From positions 1 to 64,000 of the forward strand of contig JAAVZC010000006.1 in the NCBI GenBank assembly GCA_022791455.1: a stretch of 64,000 nt of DNA, in the 5' to 3' direction. Positions 1-8,402 of this stretch are shown piece after piece (positions within the stretch are counted from its first letter, which is position 1; each line of letters opens with the position of its first letter). The translations under genes and the position numbers were made by a program. The stretch comes from Eggerthellaceae bacterium. Lineage in GTDB: Bacteria; Actinomycetota; Coriobacteriia; Coriobacteriales; Eggerthellaceae. The notes under the pieces are model-generated. The model made no database searches and was not told where the DNA came from. It saw only the letters and a program-made list of their open reading frames with translations.

Positions 1-1105
1 AGATGTGGAGGTCGTACACGAAGCCGCCATCGGAGCAGAAGGGCACGTAGATGCCGGTTTCGCGGAAGTACTCGTCGCGGGCCTTCGCCACCTCGATGGT
101 TGCGGTGGCCTGGCCGCGGCCGATGCCCTTGGACTCGCGGGTGATGCAGATGGAGCCGCCGCCGATGCCGATCTTGATGAAGTCGGCCCCAGCCTCTGCC
201 AGGAAACGGAAGCCCTCGGCGTCCACCACATTGCCGGCGCCAATTTTCACGCTGTCGCCGTAATGCTCACGCACCCACTCGATGGTCATCTTCTGCCAGT
301 CGGAATAGCCCTCGGAGCTGTCGATGCACAGCACGTCCACGCCGGCTTCCACCAGCGCCGGCACGCGCTCGGCGTAGTCGCGGGAGTTGATGCCGGCGCC
401 CACCATGTAGCGCTTCTGGGAGTCCAGCATCTCGTTGGGGTTGGACTTGTGGGAGTCGTAATCCTTGCGAAACACGAGCGCCACCAGGTTGTCGTCGGCA
501 TCCACAATGGGCAGCGAGTTCAGCTTGTGATCCCAGATCACGTCGTTGGCGGCCTTCAGCGTGATGCCGTCTTCCGCCACCACCAGCTTCTCGCGCGGGG
601 TCATGAAGTCGGCCACCTTCTCGTCCATGCTCATGCGGGACAAGCGGTAGTCGCGCTCGGTCACGATGCCCAGCAGCTTGCCGTGCGCGCTGCCGTCGGC
701 GGTCACCGGCATAGTGGAGTGGCCGAAGCGCTCGTGCAGCTCCACCACATCCGCCAGGGTCATTTCCGGTGAAAGATTGGCGTCGGAGGTAACGAAGCCG
801 GCTTTGTAGTCCTTCACGCGGGCCACCATAGCCGCCTCGTCTTCGATGGACTGGTTGCCGTAGATGAATGACAGGCCGCCCTCGGTGGCCAGCGCCACGG
901 CCATTTTGTCGTCGGACACAGCCGCCATGATGGCGCTCACCATGGGCACGTTCAGGGAAAGCGGGCACTCCTCTTCGCCCTTGCGGTACTTCACCAGCGG
1001 AGTTTTCAAGCTAACGGCGGCGGGAACGCAATCGGCGGGCGTATGCCCCGGGACCAGCAGATATTCGTTGAAGGTGCGGGACGGTTCGTCGAAGTAAAAC
1101 GCCAT
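1..1105 (-). CDS. guaB: IMP dehydrogenase, 3' end cut by window edge
   Basis: Oxidises IMP to XMP with NAD+, the committed step of GMP synthesis in the cytoplasm. The first 368 codons are visible; the stop lies outside the window. The N-terminal barrel segment is followed by two CBS-like segments and the catalytic loop [11 protein letters not shown], whose cysteine at about residue 320 forms the covalent XMP* intermediate, then the flap start SKGIGRGQ. The start is the ATG at 1105, with GGAGC upstream. It is divergent from engB, with a TATAAT-like -10 in the gap. The family usually has about 480-510 residues, so roughly a quarter is missing. Identification is secure from the catalytic loop. 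Confidence 0.95.
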   Translation of the reverse strand, partial: MAFYFDEPSRTFNEYLLVPGHTPADCVPAAVSLKTPLVKYRKGEEECPLSLNVPMVSAIMAAVSDDKMAVALATEGGLSFIYGNQSIEDEAAMVARVKDYKAGFVTSDANLSPEMTLADVVELHERFGHSTMPVTADGSAHGKLLGIVTERDYRLSRMSMDEKVADFMTPREKLVVAEDGITLKAANDVIWDHKLNSLPIVDADDNLVALVFRKDYDSHKSNPNEMLDSQKRYMVGAGINSRDYAERVPALVEAGVDVLCIDSSEGYSDWQKMTIEWVREHYGDSVKIGAGNVVDAEGFRFLAEAGADFIKIGIGGGSICITRESKGIGRGQATATIEVAKARDEYFRETGIYVPFCSDGGFVYDLHI

Positions 1106-1156
1106 AGCCAGTGCTCCTTTTCTTCCCTTTTCGACATGATTGGTAAATTGGAGGTT

Positions 1157-1162
1157 ATTATA
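1157..1162 (-). promoter_or_regulatory. Probable -10 box of guaB
   Basis: A perfect TATAAT on the minus strand, 52 bases upstream of the guaB ATG. No convincing -35 lies 16-18 bases further up, so the call rests on the -10 alone. Confidence 0.4.
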
Positions 1163-1248
1163 GGACCAAACCAACCGCCCCGCGGCGCACAATGGGCCAT
1201 GTGCCCTCCCCTTTTCGCCAAAGGAACGCCGCCCTGTTAGGAGCCTCC

Positions 1249-1833
1249 ATGAACTTCCACAACGCCAGCTTCAAAGCCGCCTACGGCACGTCGGCCCAGT
1301 TGCCCCCCTCGCGGCAGCCAGAGGTCTCGTTCGCCGGTCGCTCCAATGTGGGGAAGTCGTCGCTGCTGAACAAGCTGATGTTCCGGAAGGGACTGGCGAA
1401 GGTGTCCTCCACGCCGGGCAAGACCGCTACCATCAACTTTTACGACGTAGACGGCCAGGAGCTGGTGGACCTGCCGGGCTACGGCTATGCGAAGGTGTCG
1501 AAGAGCGAGCTGGGGCGCTGGTCGGACCTCATTGAGGGCTACTTCAACCAAGATCGCAACTTCGCGCTGGTGGTAAGCCTCATCGACATCCGCCACGAGC
1601 CGAGCGCGCTGGACCGCCACATGGTGGAGTTTCTGACGGAAGCGGAGCTGCCTTTCGCCATTGCGCTCACCAAAGCGGACAAGCTGTCGAAGCAGCAGGC
1701 CATGAAGCAGGCGGCCATGATTCGCAAAGAGCTGAACACGCCTAAGGGGGTGCCTTACGTGGTGACCTCGGCCGAGAAGGGCACCGGTATCGAAGAACTG
1801 CGCCGCCTCATCGCCGACGCCCTAGGCGCGTAA
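1249..1833 (+). CDS. engB: Ribosome biogenesis GTPase EngB (YsxC/YihA)
   Basis: TRAFAC-class GTPase needed for late assembly of the large ribosomal subunit; acts in the cytoplasm on pre-50S particles. The 194-residue protein has the G1 loop GRSNVGKSS near residue 30, G3 [11 protein letters not shown]4 TKADK and G5 TSAEKG in order, and the family length. The open frame extends 19 codons further up, but the ATG at 1249 has TAGGAGCC just before it and begins with the usual [12 protein letters not shown] strand, so it is preferred. It is divergent from guaB and followed by a dispersed palindromic repeat rather than another gene, so it is probably monocistronic. Confidence 0.95.
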   Translation: MNFHNASFKAAYGTSAQLPPSRQPEVSFAGRSNVGKSSLLNKLMFRKGLAKVSSTPGKTATINFYDVDGQELVDLPGYGYAKVSKSELGRWSDLIEGYFNQDRNFALVVSLIDIRHEPSALDRHMVEFLTEAELPFAIALTKADKLSKQQAMKQAAMIRKELNTPKGVPYVVTSAEKGTGIEELRRLIADALGA

Positions 1834-1860
1834 CGACTTCTTTCGTTACTCACACCCGCG

Positions 1861-1953
1861 TTGTCATCCTGAGCGGAGCGCGTAGCGCGCAGTCGAAGGA
1901 TCTCCCCGGCTGCGTGAGATCCTTCGACTCGCTTCGCTCGCTCAGGATGACAA
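1861..1953. repeat. Dispersed palindromic repeat, full copy
   Basis: The ends TTGTCATCCTGAGCG and CGCTCAGGATGACAA are inverted repeats. The inner arms GTCGAAGGATCT and AGATCCTTCGAC are also inverted, giving a long imperfect hairpin. It is one of about ten full, half or degenerate copies in this window and lies 28 bases after engB, where it could also act on the transcript 3' end. Confidence 0.85.
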
Positions 1954-2631
1954 GGGGTGTTGGCCTTATTGCTCTGTTTGGGCCGTAAAGTGAGTAGCAG
2001 CTGTTTCGAATCATTGTTCTATGAGCTCCTTTTTATCCGCAAGCGGCTTCGTATGAAGGACTAGTGGAGGGTTGGTGCGCGGGTTGTGGAGTCGGCTCCA
2101 GCTGCTTGCGAGGGAAAATCCAGACGTGTATAAAGATGACACGCAGTAAACGACGCGCTTTCGAACAGAGAACACGGCGCTTCGCACATGACGATAAGGC
2201 CTGATGGGTCGAACGCAGAAAGCGAAGGCAGCCGCTGGGCAAGGTGCTCGCGAGAATGCGGTGAATGCTCCGGGTGGGTCAAAGGGCTCGGACATTCGCG
2301 GAACGCCGCCTGGGGGCGGCGTCTTCCAAAGCCGGAAACGGCAACGCTTGCAACGCGCTTTGGCGCGACGGCATTGATGGAGTTGGCACTGGGTCCGAGT
2401 TTGAGAGGGGACTCTGCCCCCGGTGCCGCTTCGTCAGCAACGCAGGCTTCCCGACCCACCACGCCACAGGCAAAGGGCTAAGCGATTGTTTTGGCCCAGC
2501 CGCGGGCTGAAGGCTGTTTTGGGGCCATTGCCAGCCTGAAGATAACCTGCGCGTCTGTTGGCCTTTCTCCTTAGCGCGCGCCCGGCGACCACCCGCGAAA
2601 GCGGACCGCCGGGCGCGAAGCATTTTCTGGC
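1954..2631. other. Gene-poor stretch, no supported gene
   Basis: Several short open frames on both strands overlap here, but none has a good ribosome binding site, a recognisable domain or a plausible composition. A GC-rich hairpin-like block around 2575-2620 (CGCCCGGCG with complement) is the only clear structure. I could not match tmRNA, RNase P, SRP or 6S signatures by eye. It may hold an unrecognised RNA or a decayed gene. Confidence 0.4.
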
Positions 2632-2675
2632 GAGATCCTTCGACTCCGCGCTTCGCGCTCCACTCAGGATGACAA
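2632..2675. repeat. Dispersed palindromic repeat, half copy
   Basis: Carries the right half of the repeat, GAGATCCTTCGACTCCGCG through CACTCAGGATGACAA. The left TGTCATCCTGAGCG half is absent. It sits directly beside the GC-rich palindrome that follows the aminopeptidase gene. Confidence 0.8.
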
Positions 2676-2690
2676 CAACGTAAACGAATC

Positions 2691-2773
2691 AGCGGGGCGG
2701 GGCGGCCCTCACCAAGCGAGTTCCGCAGCGCAGCGAGGACTGTCTGAGCGACTGAGGGTTGCCCCGCCCCGCT
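2691..2773. repeat. GC-rich palindromic element, copy 1
   Basis: Arms GCGGGGCGGGGC (2692-2703) and GCCCCGCCCCGC (2761-2772) pair perfectly, and inner CCCTCA/TGAGGG extends the stem. An almost identical copy (one mismatch noticed) is at 29698-29780. Both begin within about 25 bases after a minus-strand stop codon, here that of the M18 aminopeptidase, so they would form the 3' end of that transcript. Confidence 0.75.
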
Positions 2774-2792
2774 CCCCCGCGGGGACTCCCAG

Positions 2793-4310
2793 CTACATCT
2801 TCCGCAAGAAGGCTTCGTAGCCTCGGTAGGCTTCGTAGATGTCTACTTTGCTGGTGACTTCCCAGGGGGCGTGCATCGAGAGCACCGCAACGCCACTGTC
2901 GATGACGTCCATGCCGTACTCGGCGGAGATGTAGGCGATGGTGCCACCGCCGCCGGCATCCACCTTGCCCAGCTCGGCGGTCTGGAAGAACACGCCGGCG
3001 TCGTCCATCACGCGGCGCACGCGAGCCACGTATTCGGCGCTCGCGTCGTTGGAGCCGCTCTTGCCGCGGGCGCCGGTGTACTTGTTGAACACCAGGCCAC
3101 GGCCCAAGTAGGCGGAATTCTTCGGCTCGTAGACGCTGGCGTAGGCGGGGTCGAAACCGGCGGAGACGTCGGAAGAGAGCATCCGCGAGGCCTCCAGGCC
3201 GCGGCGCAGCGCCAGCATGCCACCCTCGCCAGCCAGTTCCATGATTTCGGCCATCGTGTTCTCGAAGAAGCGGGAGGTCATGCCAGTAGCGCCCACGGAA
3301 CCGATTTCCTCCTTGTCCACCAGCACGCAGACGGCGGTGGTGTCGGGCACCACGGCGTCGGCCGCCAGCGCCAGCTGGGCCTTGAGGGAGGTGAAGGCGC
3401 ACACGCGGTCGTCCTGGCCGTAGCCGATGATCATGGAGCGGTCCAGCCCCAGGTCGCGCGCGGGGCCGGCGGGCACCACTTCCAGCTCGGCGGAGAGGAA
3501 GTCCTCCTCGCAGATGCCGTAGCGGTCGGCCAGAAGGTCCAAGAAGCGTTCTTTTACGGGGTCTTTGGGGGTGTTCGAGTTCGTGGATGCCTCGTTGCTG
3601 GCAGTGGGGAGATCCTTCGACTCCGCGCTGCGCGCTCCGCTCAGGATGACATCTTTATTGGTCTCAGAACTCGTTCCGTCCACGTTTTCGCCGAGGGGGG
3701 CTTGTTTGGGGCAGCTGCCTACCAGCAGGTCCAAGTCCTCCCCTTCCACGACGTTGCCGCCCTTCTTGTCCATCTGGGCGCGGCCCAGGTGCGGCAGCAA
3801 GTCGGTCACGCAAAAGACCGGGTCCAGCTCGTCTTCGCCAATCACCACGTCCACCACGGTGCCGTCGGTTTTCGCCACCACGCCGTGAAGCGCCAGCGGC
3901 AGGGCGACCCACTGGTAGTTCTTAATGCCGCCGTAGTAATGGGTGTCCAGCAGCGCCAGGCCGTTGGACTCGTACAGCGGGTTCTGCTTGATGTCCAGCC
4001 GCGGGGAGTCGATGTGCGCCCCCAAAATGTTCAGCCCCTGGGCCATGGTCGCGCGGCCCACGTGCACCAAGATGATGGCCTTCCCCTTCGCATGAGCCCA
4101 CACTTTGTCGCCCGGCTGCAGCGGCAGCTCGCCGGCAATCGCCTCCGAAAGCGGCTTGTACCCAGCCGCCTCGGCCGCCGCGATGGCCGCCTTCGTGCAC
4201 TCGCGCTCCGTCTTGTTCTGCGAGATGAACTCCCGATATTCCGCCGCCAACTGCTCGAGGGCCACCAGGTCTTCGTCGCTGCGGCCGTTCCATGCAACCT
4301 TGCGCTCCAT
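2793..4310 (-). CDS. M18 family aminopeptidase with an in-frame repeat insertion
   Basis: Cytosolic dinuclear-zinc aminopeptidase of the aspartyl/aminopeptidase I type, trimming N-terminal residues from peptides. Family signatures are GAHIDSPRLD (His near residue 99), DKEEIGSVGATG with the catalytic Glu pair, KSGSNDASAEY, and near the C-terminus MHAPWEVTSK. The start is the ATG at 4310, preceded by AAAGGAGG; an upstream in-frame codon adds nine residues but lacks such a site. At 505 residues it is longer than is usual for bacterial members as I know them. The excess includes a low-complexity loop around residues 205-245, and residues of about 220-234 are the translation of a dispersed palindromic repeat (3609-3651), read as VILSGARSAESKDL. 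Confidence 0.92.
   Translation of the reverse strand: MERKVAWNGRSDEDLVALEQLAAEYREFISQNKTERECTKAAIAAAEAAGYKPLSEAIAGELPLQPGDKVWAHAKGKAIILVHVGRATMAQGLNILGAHIDSPRLDIKQNPLYESNGLALLDTHYYGGIKNYQWVALPLALHGVVAKTDGTVVDVVIGEDELDPVFCVTDLLPHLGRAQMDKKGGNVVEGEDLDLLVGSCPKQAPLGENVDGTSSETNKDVILSGARSAESKDLPTASNEASTNSNTPKDPVKERFLDLLADRYGICEEDFLSAELEVVPAGPARDLGLDRSMIIGYGQDDRVCAFTSLKAQLALAADAVVPDTTAVCVLVDKEEIGSVGATGMTSRFFENTMAEIMELAGEGGMLALRRGLEASRMLSSDVSAGFDPAYASVYEPKNSAYLGRGLVFNKYTGARGKSGSNDASAEYVARVRRVMDDAGVFFQTAELGKVDAGGGGTIAYISAEYGMDVIDSGVAVLSMHAPWEVTSKVDIYEAYRGYEAFLRKM
3609..3651. repeat. Dispersed palindromic repeat, half copy inside a gene
   Basis: GAGATCCTTCGACTCCGCG through GCTCAGGATGACA lies in frame inside the M18 aminopeptidase without creating a stop. 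On the gene's strand it reads as VILSGARSAESKDL. Both flanks keep good family matches, so it marks an insertion in a surface loop. Confidence 0.85.
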
Positions 4311-4457
4311 GGATCCTCCTTTGTGTTTCCCAAACATTTAGTCAAACAATACCGAAACGCTTTTCCGCCCCGAAGGGCTTCGCAATTTTCACGGAACCAT
4401 AATAGCGCTTGCGGGAGTTGCGACCCTGCGTAAGGAGTCGGTTAAGAAACCTATTTC

Positions 4458-4488
4458 TTGAGCGTCTCCGCATAAAACTATCTATAAT
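4458..4488 (+). promoter_or_regulatory. Promoter of the rubrerythrin gene
   Basis: TATAAT at 4483-4488, with TTGAGC at 4458-4463 (19-base spacer, slightly long). The -10 is perfect and lies 53 bases before the ATG. Confidence 0.55.
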
Positions 4489-4541
4489 GTTCAAGCTAAT
4501 GCGGCAGCATGGCCGCGCCCAAGATGTAAGGAGAAACGAAT

Positions 4542-5165
4542 ATGTCTATTCAGGGTATGAAGGTTCGCGCCGTTGTTCCTACCGTCGACAACAGCACCAA
4601 TTTCAACATTGCTCACGAGAGCGAGACCGTGGTCGGCACCACCCTTGACAACCTGAAGGCTGCCGTGACCGGCGAGACCGGCGCTTCCGCCAAGTACAAG
4701 GCGTTCGCGAAGATCGCTCGCGAGGCTGGCTACGACCAGATCGCCCGTCAGTTCGAGGCCACTTCCGAAGCCGAGCAGATCCACATCCGCATGGAGACCG
4801 CCCTCATCCAGAAGGAAGAGCCGGAGTTCGTGCGCCCCGAGGCCCCCGAGATGACCGGTGTGGAGACCGACCTCAACCTGATCGCCGGTGCCCTGGGCGA
4901 GATGTACGAGACCTCCGACATGTACCCGGCCTTCATCGCCAAGGCCGTGGAAGAGGGCAAGACCGAAGCGGTGCAGGTGTTCACCCGCGCCAAGCTGGCC
5001 GAGGCCGTCCATGCCGAGCTGTACCTGGATGCCTACAACAACATCGACGACCCGGACGACCAGGCTTACTACCTGTGCCCCGTGTGCGGCTACATCCACA
5101 AGGGCGACGATTTCGAGAAGTGCCCCATCTGCTTCGCCCAGAAGAGCGCCTTCAAGAAGTTCTAA
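4542..5165 (+). CDS. Rubrerythrin-type peroxidase
   Basis: Non-haem di-iron protein that reduces hydrogen peroxide in anaerobes. The N-terminal two thirds is a four-helix ferritin-like domain with the ligand-type pattern (E in TGETGAS, E in EAEQIHIR, E in MYETSDMYP, E in LAEAVHAEL). The C-terminal rubredoxin-like finger CPVCG...CPIC binds one iron. At 207 residues the size fits. The start follows TAAGGAG and a consensus -10 box; an intrinsic terminator follows, so it is a single-gene unit. The gene suits a strict anaerobe with a respiratory chain exposed to traces of oxygen. Electron donor not visible here. Confidence 0.93.
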   Translation: MSIQGMKVRAVVPTVDNSTNFNIAHESETVVGTTLDNLKAAVTGETGASAKYKAFAKIAREAGYDQIARQFEATSEAEQIHIRMETALIQKEEPEFVRPEAPEMTGVETDLNLIAGALGEMYETSDMYPAFIAKAVEEGKTEAVQVFTRAKLAEAVHAELYLDAYNNIDDPDDQAYYLCPVCGYIHKGDDFEKCPICFAQKSAFKKF

Positions 5166-5190
5166 GCCCCGCGCTAAACCTGAACGCTTG

Positions 5191-5223
5191 GAAACCCTCG
5201 CCTTGTGCGGGGGTTTCTTTTTT
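5191..5223 (+). terminator. Intrinsic terminator after rubrerythrin
   Basis: GAAACCC pairs with GGGTTTC around a GC-rich loop and is followed by a T run that includes TTTCTTTTTT. It lies 25 bases after the rubrerythrin stop. Confidence 0.85.
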
Positions 5224-5321
5224 CCTTAAGCAAAATGACAGCTGGGAAACCGAAACCTCATGGCGCGGTAACCGGGGGCGAGTGTGGGTATCTTAACGAA
5301 CAGAGCTTGCTATATTACCAA

Positions 5322-5423
5322 CCAGAGAAACTTCTTCCTTTCCCTTTTCTCTCTCCCTCGGATGTTGTAATCCCGGCAACATCCAAAAACCCAAAGGCGG
5401 CTCCCCAGGCCGCCTTTCTTTTT
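5322..5423 (+). ncRNA. Candidate small RNA with CU-rich stretch and terminator
   Basis: After a TATATT box (5311-5316) comes a nearly pure pyrimidine run at 5330-5359, then a hairpin GGATGTTG/CAACATCC (5360-5384), then a classic terminator AAAGGCGG/CCGCCTTT plus T run (5393-5423). No open frame of note lies between. The whole unit ends 111 bases before the NUDIX start, so it may be a free RNA or a leader that stops early. The -35 is not clear. Confidence 0.35.
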
Positions 5424-5534
5424 GCCCATAACGCGAGGCGGGAGGCTGCAGCGGAAGCGGAAGAAGGCGACGCACTGGCGCAACGGGCCGCGGGAAGGGC
5501 CCGGCGCGAAACGACATCGGGAGGAGGACCCGCC

Positions 5535-6221
5535 ATGACCGAACAAGAATCTGTCCGCAAATCCCCAAAGCTGGTGGCCATCGACCAGGTAAGCGACGGC
5601 TGGATCAAGAAGTACGTGCTGACCTACGAGAAAGAAGGCGGCGAGACCTTCACTTACGAGAGCGTCTCGCGCAAGGGGCTGGCGGAATACACCGAACAGT
5701 TGGAAGCGAACGCGGCCGGGCTGCCGCCGAAGCCGGACGCCGTATGCATCTACCCCATTCTGCCCAACGACAGCATTCTGCTGCTGCGCGAATTCCGCTA
5801 TCCACTGAACGCCTGGTGCGTGGCACTGCCGGCCGGCCTCATCGAAGAGGGCGAGCCGCTTGAGGAAACTATTAACCGCGAGCTTCTGGAAGAAACCGGC
5901 TGCCGACTGCGCACCGATTTGGAAGGGCCCGCCTATCAGCTACTGCCCCAGAGCGGCTTTTCCTCTACGGGCATGGGCGAAGAGAACGTGCAAGTGGCCA
6001 TTGCCTACGTGGAACGGGTGGGCGATCAGCACCTGGGCGAGAATGAGCTCATCGAAACCTTCGAGTTGCCGCGCGAGGAAATCGGCACCTTCCTGAACAC
6101 CAACACCGCCCCCATCGGCACCCGCTGCCAGCTGCTGCTGGAAGCGTCGCGCCGCCTGCAAGTGCTGAAAAAGCGCATGGCCCTGGCGCAGAACCCCCTG
6201 ACCAAGCACGATTTCGCTTAG
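5535..6221 (+). CDS. NUDIX hydrolase, ADP-ribose pyrophosphatase-like
   Basis: Hydrolyses a nucleoside diphosphate linked to another moiety; the ADP-sugar class is the best guess. The Nudix box G-x5-E-x7-RELLEETG is intact (GLIEEGEPLEETINRELLEE, near residues 98-117), and the neighbouring PAGLIEEGE and SGFSSTGM segments resemble the ADP-ribose group. 228 residues. The start ATG at 5535 follows GGGAGGAGG; the frame is open much further up, but only through the preceding terminator, which argues against a longer protein. The last four bases overlap the end of the convergent yerC-like gene. The substrate cannot be fixed from sequence alone. Confidence 0.88.
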   Translation: MTEQESVRKSPKLVAIDQVSDGWIKKYVLTYEKEGGETFTYESVSRKGLAEYTEQLEANAAGLPPKPDAVCIYPILPNDSILLLREFRYPLNAWCVALPAGLIEEGEPLEETINRELLEETGCRLRTDLEGPAYQLLPQSGFSSTGMGEENVQVAIAYVERVGDQHLGENELIETFELPREEIGTFLNTNTAPIGTRCQLLLEASRRLQVLKKRMALAQNPLTKHDFA

Positions 6222-6517
6222 GATTCGGAGAGGACCTCGAGGGCTTTGGCGTAGCCGCCGGCTCCGTAGCTGAGGCATTTGGAAACGCGCGCGATGGTGG
6301 TGGCGGAAGCACCGGTGGTCTGCTCGATGGCGGTATAGGGCTTGCCGTCGGAGAGCAGCCGCGCCACTGCCAGCCGCTGCGAAGTCTCGCGAATCTCGCG
6401 AATAGTGAACAAGTCCTCGAGCAGGGCGAATATGGCGTCCTCGTCTTCGAGCGTCGCCAGCACCTTCAGCAAATCATCCACTTCGGGAGTGCGAATATCC
6501 TGCTGCTTTTCCGCCAT
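6218..6517 (-). CDS. YerC/YecD family TrpR-like DNA-binding protein
   Basis: Small helical protein of the Trp-repressor-like fold found in many Gram-positives; its ligand and target genes are unknown. The 99 residues show the TrpR-like core EIRETSQRLAVARLLSDG followed by the helix-turn-helix YTAIEQTTGASATTIARVSK. The ATG at 6517 has AAAGGAAGG upstream; an earlier in-frame start would add ten residues without a good site. The stop overlaps the convergent NUDIX gene by four bases, so the two transcripts are antisense at their ends. The family is confident, the role is not. Confidence 0.85.
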   Translation of the reverse strand: MAEKQQDIRTPEVDDLLKVLATLEDEDAIFALLEDLFTIREIRETSQRLAVARLLSDGKPYTAIEQTTGASATTIARVSKCLSYGAGGYAKALEVLSES

Positions 6518-6588
6518 TGCCCTTCCTTTCTTTTCAGACAGGAACACTTTAGCACACGCTAGCGCTTTGCGTCTGTTTACGTAGCGGA

Positions 6589-6704
6589 CGCGCCGCGCGC
6601 GGGGGTGGAGCGAGGTTAAGCCAAAGGAGGTCTGAGATCCACTCCGCGCAGCGGAGTTAGCTCAGACCGACGACGCGTCGAGCGTAACCCTCGCGCGCGG
6701 CGCG
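6589..6704. repeat. Large nested GC-rich palindrome after cimA
   Basis: Three nested stems: CGCGCCGCGCGCG (6589-6601) with its complement at 6692-6704, GGTCTGAG (6629-6636) with CTCAGACC (6661-6668), and CTCCGC/GCGGAG at 6642-6656. It sits 18 bases after the cimA stop. The architecture, though not the sequence, resembles the palindromes at 2691 and 29698. Confidence 0.7.
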
Positions 6705-6722
6705 GCTGCGGACAGGCCCCGA

Positions 6723-8309
6723 CTACTTCCGCGCACGGGCGCGGTAGAGGCCGTATTCTATGGAATCTACCAGGGCGTTCCACGAGGCCTCGATGACGTT
6801 TTCGGAAACGCCCACGCTGCCCCAGGTGCCGTGGCCGTCGCTGGTGGTGATGGTCACGCGGGTGATGGCGTCGGTGCCCTGGCTCTCGTCCAGCAGGCGC
6901 ACCTTGTAGTCCACCAGCTCCATTTCCGCCACCTGCGGATAGCTCTCGGCAATGGCCAACCGCAGCGCGTTGTCGAGCGCGCCCACTGGGCCGGCCCCTT
7001 CGCCGGTAGCCACGAAGCGGTCGTCGCCTACGTGAATCTTGATGGTGGCCTCGGACATGGCATCCTTCGCCAGCGCGCCAGTATCTTCGCGGTCGTCCAC
7101 AATCACGCGGAAGCTCTCCAGCGTGAACGACGGCCGATAGGCCCCCAGCTTCCGCATGAGCAGAAGCCCCAGCGAGCCGTCCGCCACCTCGTAGGAGAAG
7201 CCACGGGCTTCACGATCTTTGATTTCATCCAGGATGGACTGCTCGTCAATCCACGGTGCCGACAGGTCGAAGCCAAGACTGGCCGCCTTCTGCAGCAGCG
7301 ACGCCTTCCCGGCAAGCTCGCTCACCAGCATGCGGCTGCTGTTGCCCACCAAGGCAGGGTTGGCGTGCTCGTAGGCCTCGGGGAAGCGGGCGATGGCACT
7401 GGCGTGCAGGCCGCCCTTGTGGGCGAAGGCGCTCGTGCCGGAATAGGGGTGGTGCGCCGGCGTGGACACGTTGCACAGCTCCGCCACGTAATGGGATACG
7501 CCAGTCAGCTGCTCCAGATTGTGGGAGCCGACCGCTTCCATCCCCATCTTCAGTTCCAGATCCGCAATCACGGTGAGCAGGTCGGTGTTGCCCACGCGCT
7601 CGCCGTAGCCGTTCACCGTGCCCTGCACCTGCGTGGCGCCGGCCCGCACCGCCGCCAGCGTGTTGGCCACCGCACAGCCGCTGTCGTTGTGGCAGTGGAT
7701 GCCGAAGTGCCCCTGCGGGAACTGGGCCACCGTGGCCGCCACAATCTCTTCTACTTCGAAGGGCAGGCAGCCGCCGTTGGTTTCGCACAAGTCCACCGAG
7801 TCGGCACCGGCCGCCAGCGCCGCCCCCACGCAGGCCAGCGCGTAGTCGCGATTCGCCTTGAAGCCATCGAAGTAGTGCTCGGCGTCGAACACCACCCGCC
7901 GACCGGCCGCCTTCAGGAAGGCCACCGAGTCGGAAATCATGCGCAGGTTCTCTTCCCGCGTAGTGCGCAGCGCCCGCTCCACCTGGGCATCCCACGTCTT
8001 CCCCACGATGGTCACCACCGGCGCGCCGCACGCCAGCAAGTCCGCCAGCCCCGCATCCTCTTCCGCCGCCACGCCCTTACGGCACGTAGAGCCGAACGCG
8101 GCAATTTGGGAATGAGCCAAGCCCAATTCCTGCACCTGCTGGAAGAAGGCCACGTCTTTGGGGTTCGACGCGGGGAAGCCCCCTTCAATGTAGTCGATGC
8201 CGAACTCGTCCAGCCGCTTCACAATACGCAGCTTGTCTTCAAGCGAAAGGGTGATGCCCTCGCACTGCTCGCCGTCGCGCAGGGTGGAGTCGTAGGTGAA
8301 GATTTTCAT
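6723..8309 (-). CDS. cimA: (R)-citramalate synthase
   Basis: Condenses pyruvate with acetyl-CoA to citramalate, the first step of the threonine-independent route to isoleucine. The N-terminal TIM barrel has the metal and catalytic motif DSTLRDGEQCEG (residues 5-16), IEGGFPASNPKD, the CETNGG strand and the HCHNDSGCAVANT metal-binding histidines. The C-terminal LeuA-type dimer domain with LLDESQGTDAITRV is present. This signature set points to CimA rather than 2-isopropylmalate synthase. The ATG at 8309 is chosen; an in-frame GTG lies two codons up. It follows ilvE on the same strand by about 90 bases, an isoleucine/branched-chain operon. Confidence 0.9.
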   Translation of the reverse strand: MKIFTYDSTLRDGEQCEGITLSLEDKLRIVKRLDEFGIDYIEGGFPASNPKDVAFFQQVQELGLAHSQIAAFGSTCRKGVAAEEDAGLADLLACGAPVVTIVGKTWDAQVERALRTTREENLRMISDSVAFLKAAGRRVVFDAEHYFDGFKANRDYALACVGAALAAGADSVDLCETNGGCLPFEVEEIVAATVAQFPQGHFGIHCHNDSGCAVANTLAAVRAGATQVQGTVNGYGERVGNTDLLTVIADLELKMGMEAVGSHNLEQLTGVSHYVAELCNVSTPAHHPYSGTSAFAHKGGLHASAIARFPEAYEHANPALVGNSSRMLVSELAGKASLLQKAASLGFDLSAPWIDEQSILDEIKDREARGFSYEVADGSLGLLLMRKLGAYRPSFTLESFRVIVDDREDTGALAKDAMSEATIKIHVGDDRFVATGEGAGPVGALDNALRLAIAESYPQVAEMELVDYKVRLLDESQGTDAITRVTITTSDGHGTWGSVGVSENVIEASWNALVDSIEYGLYRARARK

Positions 8310-8402
8310 GAGCACACGGGCCTCTCGGATAGATAAGGCCGCCGAGGCAGTTCCCGACGGCCTGGGGTTACGCGGCAGGCGCCAAGGTTGCGCGCGCCGT
8401 AA

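Noticed and set aside
2011..2623. Overlapping small open frames on both strands
   Set aside because: No binding sites, no domains, and arginine/proline-rich shadow composition.
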